From: Cardiocondyla obscurior
Lineage: Eukaryota > Arthropoda > Insecta > Hymenoptera > Formicidae
Assembly (NCBI RefSeq): GCF_019399895.1
Contig: NC_091887.1
Location: 2,666,001 to 2,730,000, forward strand
Direction of reading: 5' to 3'
Length of the DNA: 64,000 bases
Both the position numbers and the translations under genes were made by a program. Shown in pieces: positions 36,720 through 56,227 of this stretch (positions within the stretch are counted from its first letter, which is position 1; the number at the start of each line of letters is the position of its first letter). Under the pieces are notes generated by a model. That model did no database searches. It was not told the origin of the DNA and saw nothing but the letters and a program-made list of their open reading frames with translations.

Positions 36720-39700
36720 GAAAGCGCTAAATGCTCACGGCGCGCGTTCAATCCCGTGAATACGCGCGGCGTCTATTGAGGGTTCCACCCTGCTATTACA
36801 GTCAATGACGGAACATACGAAACACTATTCAGCCGCTGCGTTTGTTCCTTGCACACATCGTGTAAGTATAGTGTAACCCGGCTGGATGGTTAATGGCGCG
36901 GATGCGAGTGACGCCTGTTTGCAAACCTTCCGCCAAACCGATTCGAGTGCAATCGAATGCGCGGCGTTCGCCGAAATTAACGGCTTCTTCGTCACGAACA
37001 TGACGCGCGGCAATATTCGCGCGTTTCTTTCCCTGATAGAAAAAAAAAGAAACAAAAAAAAAAAAAATTTTTTTTTAATTACGTCCGACAATTGAGCGAA
37101 GGTTTGCATACCGCGAGATACCTCGCGTGTTCTACGTTTATTCCTATTTTAAAAGATTTTCGTGAGAGTTACGCGGTCGCCGCGCGTGGTCCAGGCGCGG
37201 AGGCTGAAATCACCGCGGCGTGAAATTCAATTATGTCACTCGTCGTTCCCGGCGGCTTTTTATGCCTCCCTTCGTCTCCCCTTTTCTTTGACGCGACCCC
37301 AGAAACCCTCAGTGATATCCATCCGCCGTTCGCATGATCCGCAGATGCGCGGCACACGAACTCGCCTACGGCCAGGTTGCGTATCGCTTTCCGGAATGTC
37401 ACCGCGATCACTGTCTCCTTGAATTAGGTCGAGACTCTCGTCCCCGTCCTCTCGATCGTTTTACCTCCACTTGCGGTTTTTCCGCAACGGGGACGTCAAC
37501 CGATACGAGGACGCTGATCCTCGCACGCGTCGCTGCGCCTCGCATCAAAGGAGAACCGCCGGTAGAGCTTTTCTAAGCTCCTCTGATCTCTCGAGAGCTC
37601 CTCGACAATCGCGTCGTTTAATTGGCCGATTTCACGGATTATTTAATCACACGCGGTAGGACGGGCAGGGATCGCTCCGGGAGAAATCGGTGGAAGAGTT
37701 GAACGGCTACCTCGGACGGTTTTCCACGCAGGAAGTCTGTATTGAGTTACAAAAATAGGTCTTCTCATAGTTCTAAATTTTTTAAATAAAAAAAAAAAAT
37801 AATAATAATAATAATTAAAATTCTAAGGATTAATTTATGGATTTTATAACGTACACATATTTTTTTTTCTTTTAAGATTATTTTAATTTGCTTCAATATT
37901 TATGTCAATTTTATACTCATAATTCTTTGAACCTGCTCAGCCTTTCTCGTTTCTATTTTACGAGACTATAACGCCTTCACAGTTTTATTTCCTAAAGCGA
38001 TAAATTAAGAAAAATAAATAGACAACTTTATATATTTAGGTAACACTGCGGTAATATTTCCAAACGAGCGATTCTCGAGTTTTTTTTTTTTTTTAGACGG
38101 TTGACTATCGAAACGCTATACAGGCTGCGTATCGATGGATCAGGTAGATCATCGATTCCTTTTCACGTGCAGCTCGAGCACGGGTGGATTACGCGCGCAA
38201 TCGGTTCACCTGAAAGGAAAGGGGAACCCGCTGAAAAACTTCGGTCGCTCGTAAAGCGTTCTGTTTCGCCTATACGTGTCAGACACGTCGTTCGGCCGCC
38301 TCTTCCCTCTCAATACCATCCTGCATCCACACCCCTTCCTTTTTAATCTAGCTATTGTCATGTTAATGCGCAGTGTTAGTTTCACGGGAGGTGAAGAGAA
38401 AGGACACATTATATCGCGCGAAGAGGGTCACGTATGAATGTCGTGCGTGTGACCACGCGCTGGTGTGCGAGCGCCATAGAGAACTGCCGCAAGAACTGCT
38501 CCGATTTGAGGGTGGGAGGATTTGTTTTTACGAGCACTTTAATTCCGCAGAAAGCAATATATCCTAAGTAGAACCTGTATCGCCGTAGAGATTTGCGTAT
38601 TACCTTTTTCTCCTCTCAATTTTTTTTTTTCTCTTCGGGATCTGTAAAATTAGAAGACGCGCTGATACTCGGCAGCTTTTATTTCACTGCGATTAAATTT
38701 CTCATTTGAGCGTTGATTTACAACGGCGGCCTGGAGGAAAAAAAAAAAAGAAAAAAAGAAAGAAGGAAAAAAAAAAATATCGTAAAACTTTTCAAACGCC
38801 CAATTTTCTATTCTCTTTATTTGTTTCCCGGGTAAAATAAAAACGCTGGAAAACCTTTATGGCTCGCAATTTTTCTGACGTTGTTCGAAGTCTTTTCTAT
38901 ATTGTGATGAGCGTCATAAATTTTTTTTTCTTCTCCTCCTGCGAGCCGCGCTCTGTCGTCATTTGTACATCGTACGTCGAACTCTGGCGGTTCAATCAAA
39001 TCAAAGGACGAGAACTGACCGTAGCCAACGAACTGACCACCTAGGATACTCGGTCCATCATCAGGCGCGGAAGGATACTTTTTCAGAGAGATTGGCCTCA
39101 CATCCGGGCTCTTTTTGTATATCTGGTCACGTGGTGCTAGACACTTAAAATCATTCTTTTGTCCGGCATTGTTGCTGCCAAAACATATACACGTACATTT
39201 TTCTTTTGATGTCCACTATGCCGAATGCCTCACGCTGCACGCGATTATGAATTCTTCTTTATGCGGTATTGTAGCATTGGGCAGTATTGGGTAGGTGGAT
39301 ACCGGCTGCTGCAGGTCGCTCCAGCATCCGTCGTTTATTCGATTTTTTCTCCTTTTCTTATCCACGAGATTACGAGCTTTCCAGCCTTGTCTGCGAAATC
39401 TATAGCATTGATGTGTCGTAACGTGTCAGGTACCGGATTGTATTCGCTAGTGACCGTTGGGTGCCGGTAGGACCGCTGCTATAGAACTTTTGTTAGAAAG
39501 ATCCATGAATTCTCGAATTTGTTTACTTAAGGTTATTGCCTCTACTAATTATAATAAATTTATATGACAAATAATTAAGGAAATAGATCGACCAAGATTA
39601 AAAAAAAAAAAACTTTTTTATTAAAATAAATAACTAAACTATTTTATTATAATTTGTAAAATCGATCGGGATACCTGGTGCCTTAACTCGCTTTCAACGC

Positions 39701-42484
39701 GGTTCAACGTAAAGAGCGGGTTCGCGTGATTCTAAAGAGACTCCGCCGCGTGAAAAGAGTTTGAAATCGCTTCTTTTTCTTTTTCTTTTTCTCGACCATC
39801 GGACTGTAACGAATTTAACAAGGCGTGTCAATGCGATGCACGACGTAGCGATGCGACGCCTGCGTCTCTGAATTCGCGCGCGGTCTGCTCCTCTAATTAA
39901 GTAAATACCTAATAGTTGTGTGCGCCGCGACGGCGAACAATGTCGCGCCGTTCCGTCTCTTGTTTACGGTGCACCGTGCTCGTTATTCATGTCCCTGGCT
40001 CCAGGAGTCCGGCTTGTCGCCGGTGGCTCAGTACCATCGGCTTCGGGAATTCGTGTGCATCCTGCATCGCGAATCGCAATTATTACGCAGCAACAGCAAG
40101 GAAGCGCGTTTCGCTCTGCGCTTATCAGCAATAATCACGGTCGTACTATTAAAACTAATTAATTACGAAATTAATAATAATTAAATAATTAATGTGGCAA
40201 AGGCGTTAAATCTTAGCGTAACTAGAAGTTTTATTATATTACGATCGTCGCTTCGTTAAATTACGAAGGTATTTTAAAGTATTATAATCATTATGATTCT
40301 TATGTTCACTTTGCGGTCTTCTCCGCGTCTTAAAGAAGCTTTAAACGCTGAAAGAGTTGATTTAAAGGTGCTTTTAAGAGAACTGTTTTAGAGAGAAAAC
40401 TGTTTCAAAACTGACGGATGGGGTGATATGAAAGGGTGAGAGTTTGCTTACTCCTTTCTGTAGGCGCGTAAAGGAGGAAAAAGAGCTTGCATCTTTCGTT
40501 GCATCTCGTGCGTTCAGAAAATATTCTGTACTCTTTGTGAATGTACTTTACCGAAAGTAACTGACGACTGTAAAAATATGCGACTTTTTAATTCGGCCAA
40601 AAAGAAATTTTTTTTTTATAAATCTTATTTTAGAATATTAAAGTATGAAGGAGAGAAAAGAATATACTCGTCTGCGGGGAGTAATAAATTTATACCCTAC
40701 AATCTATGAAAATCTTTATATCGCAAAGCCGGTATTTAACGTAAAAGTGTAAAAATCGGAGGACTCGAATGTTGTAATTCCTCAAAGTACAATTAAATTC
40801 TATAGATGCAGTCGCCCGTCGAGATTCCGGCGGCCAGTGTCGAACGTTCGTCGCTGCGTTATGTCATCGCTCGAAATGGAATTACGTCCACAGTGCCGTG
40901 TAATTTGACGTGGTGGCTCGGCACCTCTTTCTTCCGCGATAATTAATTACGCGTTCCCTTTGCCTCTTTTTTTCTTTTTTTTTTTATTTTATTTTTTTAC
41001 GGTGGTATTTTCGCGGCGCTCTTTGCGAGCCTTCGCCACGGCTGAAAAGTTTAGGTACCGCGTCGCGCGTTTACGTATGTTCGTCGCGCAAAGGGTCGCG
41101 TTTTGCAAAACAGCTCCCGTGCGTTCTCGCGCGTATTTAGCCGTCGTCATCACCTTTCCTCAATGCCAATTAGCGTTTGAAGTCTAGCGTCCTATACGCG
41201 CCGTTTGCCACGTTTTTCTCTCCGTCCCTCCTCGAGCGACTTCCATTTTTTCTTTTCGCCCTCTCTCGCTTTCTCGCTCTCCTTCCACGCTTAATAAGTA
41301 ACCACTTAATAAATAACGTTTCTCTGCGTCTTTTTTTCTCTTTCATCCCTCGACTTTTTTCTCGATCTTCTCGATGGTATGACGAAGCGCACAAAGCTCG
41401 GAACTTTAAATTTGCATCCGACTCTTGATAATGCGCGGCTGGTTGGAGGTCGGCGATCAAATTAGAGAAATTAGCAACCCTTTCCGCCATCCCCTCGTGC
41501 AAGAGTAATGCTCGCGCGTTAATTTGCGGGTGGTGAAAGGTAACTCTTAATCACAGCGTTTCTTTTGTATTTTTTTTCTCGCTGTACCCCCGAAGTAAAG
41601 TGTCGCAAAGTTTAATAAACTTAACTGGATACGGATAAATATAAGGGTAATTAAATGAGAGAGAAAGAGACGCGACACGTCGTTGTTTCTACGAAAATTA
41701 AAAAGTAAAAGAATTACTTGTACATTCACGTTTTTTTATGTTGTTTTTCAAGTAATGAAATATGATTTACGATATATTCAATTTGCACAAATTTTTTTTA
41801 TTGGATAAAAATAAACCAAACTGGGCTTAAAATTAGTAATAAATTAGGTTCTTTAGTTTTGCAGTACGAGATTAATAAAATATTCTCAAATCGGATTTAA
41901 ATAAAGTTTTATTTTATTTACAATTATTTATCTGAATCTCTTAAATACGTCCTGCGTGCTATAAATCGTTAAAGAAATCGTGAAAATAAGGGTTGCTTGA
42001 CCCCTCGGGCAGTTTTATGTTAAGCAAGTGTCCGTAGATTGTGGATTTATAATGGATGTAAAATTGACATTCCGATTTGGGAAGGAGAAACCTGATTTAT
42101 CTAATTTCACAGCACAACCGCGATTCGTAATGTATTATATTATATGCTTTATGCGGTGCATTATGCGCACCATGAGAGCCGAGAGACGGCATAAAGAATT
42201 GTCGTTGATGCTACAATAATAGGTATTTATCGCGCTCAAATCGTGACAATGAAACGAGTCCGGCAACTTCGACTGCGCGTATTCTTTTGCTGAGCTAGTG
42301 TATCTCTATTCGTGCTGCGCAGCAATTTTAAGATCTAGAGAGAAAAGGCCGCAAAGCTAGATGCAGTTTCCGAGCCTCCAATGACAATGCCGAACGAGCG
42401 GACGTATAACCTGCGGATGTATAAAAGGATATTATCTTCGCTATAAAGAAAGGTGTGAGTTTGGAGAGAAGGCAAGTTTTCTAT
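36720..42484. other. Intergenic or intronic: mixed sequence, no supported gene
   Basis: CpG-rich DNA at about 36720-37740, 38100-38570 and 39660-40150 alternates with AT-rich DNA (37740-38090, 39530-39660, 40160-40300, 41720-41950). An (AAT)n-like run lies at about 37796-37818. The segment at about 40800-40960 ends in homeodomain-type TAATTAATTA and could be regulatory. The 89-codon minus ORF 42335-42604 looks less repetitive than its neighbours, but I recognise no domain in it and found no splice or promoter support. Confidence 0.5.
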
Positions 42485-42518
42485 CCATTGTCCACAAATA
42501 ATAGCTGTTGTCCAATGG
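42485..42518. promoter_or_regulatory. Paired SOX-type motifs
   Basis: CCATTGTCC (42485-42493) and TTGTCCAATGG (42508-42518) lie within 34 bp. A TATAAAAG at 42420-42427 is upstream, but no initiator follows at the right spacing, so a promoter is not claimed. Confidence 0.25.
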
Positions 42519-42575
42519 CAGCCAGGTGCTTTTCTCCATTCTTCATCGCGGTCCCAGTCTCCGTCTTTTTCAGTT

Positions 42576-42616
42576 CTTCTCAGGAAACTAACCACAATTG
42601 ACAACTTCCTGAGAAG
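42576..42616. repeat. 11-bp perfect inverted repeat, 19-nt spacer
   Basis: CTTCTCAGGAA (42576-42586) and TTCCTGAGAAG (42606-42616) are exact reverse complements. The spacer contains CACAATTG. No function is assigned. Confidence 0.55.
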
Positions 42617-44434
42617 CTTTATGCGATTTATATGTCGGCCATTTTTAGCAACATAATAGATTTGTTCGTTTTCAAAAAGAGCTTTTTGAGGTAGCGCACA
42701 CGCTGATGCAAAAAGTACGCTTATAGGGCGTTTTATTTTAACGATGACGTTAGGTACGCTGTTCGTTTTCGCAGCGTAATAATATGTAACGCGACAGTCG
42801 ATTGCATTTACCGCTTACTGCAACTCTTGTGGTGTTACCGCAATAGAGATGCTAATTTTATACCGCTGTGAACTAGATTGCACCGGTTCAGTTCAGTCTA
42901 GAGCAATTTTAATACATTTTTCGTATAACAAACGAATTCAATATTAACAAGATACTAATAAAAAAAATGACGACAAAAAGATCTGCTTTGGTCCATTTTT
43001 CGGGACCTCGAATCCTTCTTCATATAAAAAAAAATAATAATAATTTTTTTACAAACTTATAATACGCGAGGGAATTTCTGAAACTCTCGGAAAGAACGGC
43101 CCTTTTAAACTCGGCGATTCAAGGCTCGGAGAAATTTGTTTAAATCAAGAGCGCGCCAACGTCCGCCCCCTCCCCTCCCCCCGCCGGTTGATAAAACCTC
43201 CTCCAGCCGACCGTCGCCTCTCGTCATTCACTGTTGACGAGTTTGCGTCGGAATTTTTATTGTGCCGCGGTGTTGGGTGTGCGCTCCGCGAGTGTGCGAT
43301 GAATATAAATCCCGCCACGGAAGGGAAGGCGAGCTACGTCAACGCTGATGAAACAAACGAGCTTCCTCCACCATACTCTCGTTTCCCGCGGAGTTTGGAG
43401 GGGGAGGGGGTGGCCGATGATACCCTAACAATAGCCACCTACCTTTCCCCCTTTCGCTCTCTTCCTCCGCTTCCTTCTCCCTTCCCCGTTCGTGGCGTTT
43501 ATAAACGGAAAAAAAGTCGGCGCGGCGCGCGTCAATGGTTTTGCCTGGTGGCTGAAAAGGCGCGTATCTTATCACCGCCAATCCGCGCCTGGCATTCCGC
43601 GCGGAGTTCGCGGCGCGTCGGAAAAAGGCGAGACAGCCTGACGACGGGTCGAGATACGGGGCGACAAAGCGGCGTAATTAAATAAATGGTCGCGTTTAGC
43701 GGCCCAAACGCCGAGCGCCGGCGCCGTCACCGTCATTGTCGCCGGGGGATGTTAATTAAATTAATCGAGACCGCACGTCGCGACGGGAGCAGATTATTTC
43801 TCCGCCCGTCACGGCATTAACGCGGCTCTCTCTCGCCGTTCAACAATTGAAGATTAATTGTAATAACATTATAATACTATCGCGATGCACTAGGTAGAAT
43901 TTACGCGAGAACGTTTGAAAGTCGAGAATCGAATTGCAACTGTTGTTTCCGTATTCGGATTAATAATTTTTCTTGAAGACGATTAAATTCGATCTCTGCT
44001 TCTTTTTTCTTTTTTTTTGTATTTCCGTATCGTGTGTTGTAAGCTTATCAAATTTTAACTTTTAAAACAGAGATCTTTATTTCGTGCGATTTGATAATTG
44101 AAAGATTTTAATTCAGATATTCAAGAATAAGGAAATTATTAAAAATAGCTATGTAATTTTTTACTTTCCGTTGATCGAAATTAGTAGTCGAGAAATAGTG
44201 TTGACGGTTCGAGTTTCATTTCTCACAAATTGCGGCCGTTCTGGTTCGCTAACCCAATAGGAAATATGTTAAGTCCGATTGTCGCCGAAGGGATTCGCGG
44301 TTACGTTCTCGCAGGTTGTTTTGGATTTTCCCCAAAACGGCGGCCCAGCTCGCGCGAGCGTTGCGCCGCGTTGGTTCCCGACGAGACAGGTTGCGCGAGA
44401 GGGCCGAGGACGAGCGAGCAGGGTTGGGTTTTCG
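42617..44434. other. Intergenic or intronic, with one homeodomain-site-rich block
   Basis: No gene is supported; the 165-codon ORF at 43188-43685 is Pro/Arg/Ser-rich and unrecognisable. The stretch at about 43720-43870 has TCATTGTC, TTAATTAAATTAATCGAG and AACAATTG close together, a plausible homeodomain/SOX regulatory element. About 42940-43070 and 43980-44170 are AT-rich. Confidence 0.5.
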
Positions 44435-44467
44435 TATAAAAGCGCGGGGGCCTTCGATCGACCAGTC
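44435..44467 (+). promoter_or_regulatory. Candidate RNA polymerase II core promoter (TATA plus initiator)
   Basis: TATAAAAG at 44435-44442 is followed 29 bp later by an initiator-like CCAGTC with its A at 44464, which is the expected spacing for an insect TATA promoter. About 10-30 bp downstream are AACAATGG (44476-44483) and GACAATGG (44488-44495). The first ATG downstream (44479) opens only 13 codons. The transcript is unknown; it could be noncoding or a first exon for the microexon at 56190. Confidence 0.35.
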
Positions 44468-46784
44468 ATCTATGCAACAATGGCACTGACAATGGGCAGC
44501 GGGCCAGCAGTGTTTCATTAAAACATGCATTGAATTCGAGAGAGCCGACGAATTGGCTGAAACCGAGAGAGCCCGGGCAGGAGCCAGGCCTCCTCCTCTC
44601 CCTCTCGCCCGATCCTCTCCTCCTCGGTGGAGAACGGCCGGTCATGTCTGATTGAAACGACGAAAAGTCCGTCTGACCCTTTCCAGCGTTGTTGTTACGT
44701 TCGTATAGCGCAGGAGGGAAAAAAAAAGAATTCGGGGTGGCGAGGAAGCATCGGTGCCGAAAGAGCGCGATCGAAAAGCCGGGAAGACAGGTTGCGCGGG
44801 TTAAATTGGAATTGTCATGTGAGGGCGAGCGAGGCGAATTAAAAGAAAAAACAACTTGTATAGGATCGGGCTTAATTGTGAACGACTTGCCGACCCCGCC
44901 CGATTTCTATTCTCTCCTCTCTTCCGGGCACGGCATTCGCCGGAACCTCTGCCGCCGCGCGGTTGCATGGTCCGGCTTTCGCGGACAGAGGCCGAGTCGA
45001 CTTTCGAGGCGGACGGAGGATAATGCGAAGAATCGGCGGTGGGACGGGAGACGGGAACCGATAGAGCCGAGTACAGAAAGGAAAGTTGAACATAGACGGC
45101 TATCGGGAACTGTTTCCGATAAACCGGTGATTAGAAAACTGTTGTGTCTACGTAGAAGGCGACTCGCTACGTTTCTCTCTCGGGGAATATTTCGTCCCCT
45201 CGCGGAGCAAACACTCGGACATCGGGCTGTACTTTCAAGCGTTTAATTAAGATTTAGAGCCACACGACACGCCAACTAACGTCTCTACGGGAACGAGAAC
45301 GGCGGAATTTATTTGAAGAAGAATCGCGTCTTGTATCAAGGAAACAAATAAATCGAGGAGATAAATAGCTTTCTTGAAAGCTTCGCGGTTTCAGGGTGGT
45401 TTTTTTTCTTCTTTTTTTTCTGCAACAAAGATTTTGCTACTCGAGATGATCTAGAACCGTGAAAATTTCGAGAAATCGGTCGTTTTGATTTCCGAGCTCC
45501 AGAATTCGAGAAAATCTCTTTACTCTCGACACGCGAAACTTTCGAACGGCGCTCGGCGAGTGTCATGTAAATGCCACTTTCAGAACCGAGCCCTTAAAAT
45601 GAATGCGGGCTCGATGTTAACGTAATGGCGCGGATTCGACCCACTGTCACGGCAGACGAGGCCGATCACGAGAACGTCAAGATGGAAGGGCCGTTCGTTC
45701 CGCGCAATTTCCCTCGCGCGTCGAGTCGAGCGCGATTGAAAAAAGGCGAGAGCCGAAGGGGGTGAGGTAGAAGGCATGCGGAGGAAGAGAGAAAAACAGA
45801 AAAGGGGGGGTAGAGAGGAGAGAGATAGAGAGAGGGAGAGGAGAGGAAAAAAAAAAATAAAATAAAATAAACCAGATAGAATCGGTATCGGTGCTCTCGC
45901 ATAGGAACAGTGAGAACCGCTCGGCGATACGATCGCTTCCGTAAAAATCCCCAGACGCGGTGGTGACACGTAGGAAATTAAGAGATAGGATTTTAAATTG
46001 GAAAAATACACTGCCATCCCGTGCGCTCGCGGGATGGTAGCCGAGATAGGGGACGAGAGCAGGCGGGAGGAGGGGAGAGGAGAGGGTGGCCGCGGTCTGC
46101 GGCAGGGTGGCTGGAGGAAGTGATATGACGACCGAGGAAGAAGGGGTAGGGGGAGGTGGAGGCAATGAACCGAGCTCTGTAGTAATTAACGGTTTAAATT
46201 GGATCTCAGTTGAGCGGCTTATTGGCGATTGTCGGTCGCCCGAAGACGGCGTAGAACAAAATTGCGAACAAAATTGCCTCCGGGCCTCGGGAGAGGGTGG
46301 CGGGGCTTCGTCGCCGCGCGGCGCGGAGAAGCGGGCGAGGATGTCCAGAGGGCCCAGTATTGTCGAGCGATCTTGAGGATTGTCCTCGTGTTGACAAAGC
46401 GCCTCATTTAGCGTCGGAGAAGAGATTGCGAACGTCGAACGCCACCGACGACGGGCGGGAATATCGATTTCACTGATAAACGAGGATTGGCTAATGAACG
46501 CGAGCTTTATTTCTTTCCTTCTCCATTTTTATTTTATTTTATTTTATTTTATTTTATTTTTTTTTCTTACATTTCTCTCTGTCTTCTTTTCGAGTCGACA
46601 TCGATACGAATTTCACGAATTTTGACTTTGATCGCGTTAATTTATTTCCGTGCCGAGCGATCGGAGATCGGGCACCGATTTAGCGCTCCGGACGGACGGC
46701 TGGCCGGAGGAGAGGAGCGGCTCTCGGCCGCGCGCATCTGCCTGTAATCCGCAGTGAGACCGTTCGTTGTTTCGCTGATCCCCG
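44468..46784. other. Intergenic or intronic: CpG-rich DNA with purine-rich tract
   Basis: No gene is supported. The 185-codon ORF at 44689-45246 lies in stop-poor CpG-rich DNA and matches nothing I recognise. A GA-rich tract of nearly 80 bases lies at 45780-45857 and ends in AT-rich AAATA repeats. An (ATTTT)n microsatellite of about seven units lies at about 46530-46565. Confidence 0.5.
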
Positions 46785-46849
46785 CATTGTGACGTCGCTT
46801 GTATACTACATTGTTCCGTGCTCCGGCGCCCATTGTCCGTGGATTGTGT
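46785..46849. promoter_or_regulatory. SOX-type motif cluster 3
   Basis: CATTGTG (46785-46791), CATTGTT (46809-46815), CCATTGTC (46830-46837) and ATTGTGT (about 46843-46849) lie within 65 bp, all in the same orientation. Function is inferred only from clustering. Confidence 0.3.
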
Positions 46850-47244
46850 ACACCTAACGGCGTGCCCCCGGCCGCTGCACTGGGCGCTTCTCTTTCCCCC
46901 TTTTCGTCTCGTGCCCCGCGCTTCTTTTTTCCTGTCTCTACGCGCTTTATCCTACACCTTGATCATGAAATATCGCGAAACATTGGCCTTCCCTAGAGCG
47001 AACGGGCACTTCCACGTTTATACAAACGCTACTTATACAAACTTTCTACATCTCGCTGGCGGGGACTTTCTTCGGAGGGGTCTCGTTCCGCGATTTCGTG
47101 ATTTTCGAGTAAACGAAGATACGTGTTAATGATCGCGCGCCACGACGGCGCCAGTAGATACGCGGATGTGGAAACGTTTCGGGTCCTCTTTCTTCGTGCG
47201 AGGGACGATTGCGTCGTCGGGGGCAGAACGCCGGTAAACGCCGT

Positions 47245-47545
47245 GACAATGGCCGACTTGAAATCGGATATAACGCCGGGTAAGAAGACTCGCGACGGCA
47301 AACAGCGGGCGGACACGACCGGCCGAATACTGCAAATACAGCGGGTGGGTGCGTTATTCCCACTGTATCGGGCGGCGACAATGGGGGACAAACTGCATGC
47401 TTGTTCGCCCGGTAATACCTCGTTGGGTCGCCGAACAGAGCCCATTCCCCATTGTCGATGCATCACCGGTCTCTATGTGCGTATATATACACCCATAGAC
47501 CTGCGCGCGCCCGTACATTTCGAGTAGATACGCGCGGACAATGCC
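47245..47545. promoter_or_regulatory. SOX-type motif cluster 4
   Basis: GACAATGG (47245-47252), ACAATGG (47378-47384), CCATTGTC (47449-47456) and ACAATGCC (47538-47545) lie within 300 bp. The two overlapping long minus ORFs here (47029-47466 and 47046-47381) and the plus ORF 47123-47527 use different frames and show no domain, so I read this as noncoding. Confidence 0.3.
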
Positions 47546-56189
<8,644 letters not shown>

Positions 56190-56227
56190 TTACTGGAACT
56201 CTGCAACTCTGCCGAAGTTCACGATTG
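56190..56227 (+). ncRNA. Microexon B3 (38 nt), third member of the duplicated exon set
   Basis: The exon is bounded by an acceptor (TTTTATGTTACAG, ending 56189) and a strong donor (GATTG|GTAAGT, GT at 56228-56229). The intron 3' end and the first intron bases (GTAAGTCGCAT against GTGAGTCGTAT after B1) resemble the other copies. The exon itself aligns loosely with B2 around CTGCAACTCTGCCG. There is no convincing 300-nt exon ahead of it. Its donor implies a further exon, possibly beyond the window, so the transcript would run past or antisense to the Sox gene. Confidence 0.4.

Noticed and set aside
42335..42604. Minus ORF of 89 codons with Trp/His/Cys-containing segment
   Set aside because: No family is recognised, there is no splice or promoter support, and the segment overlaps paired SOX-type words that explain part of it as regulatory DNA.
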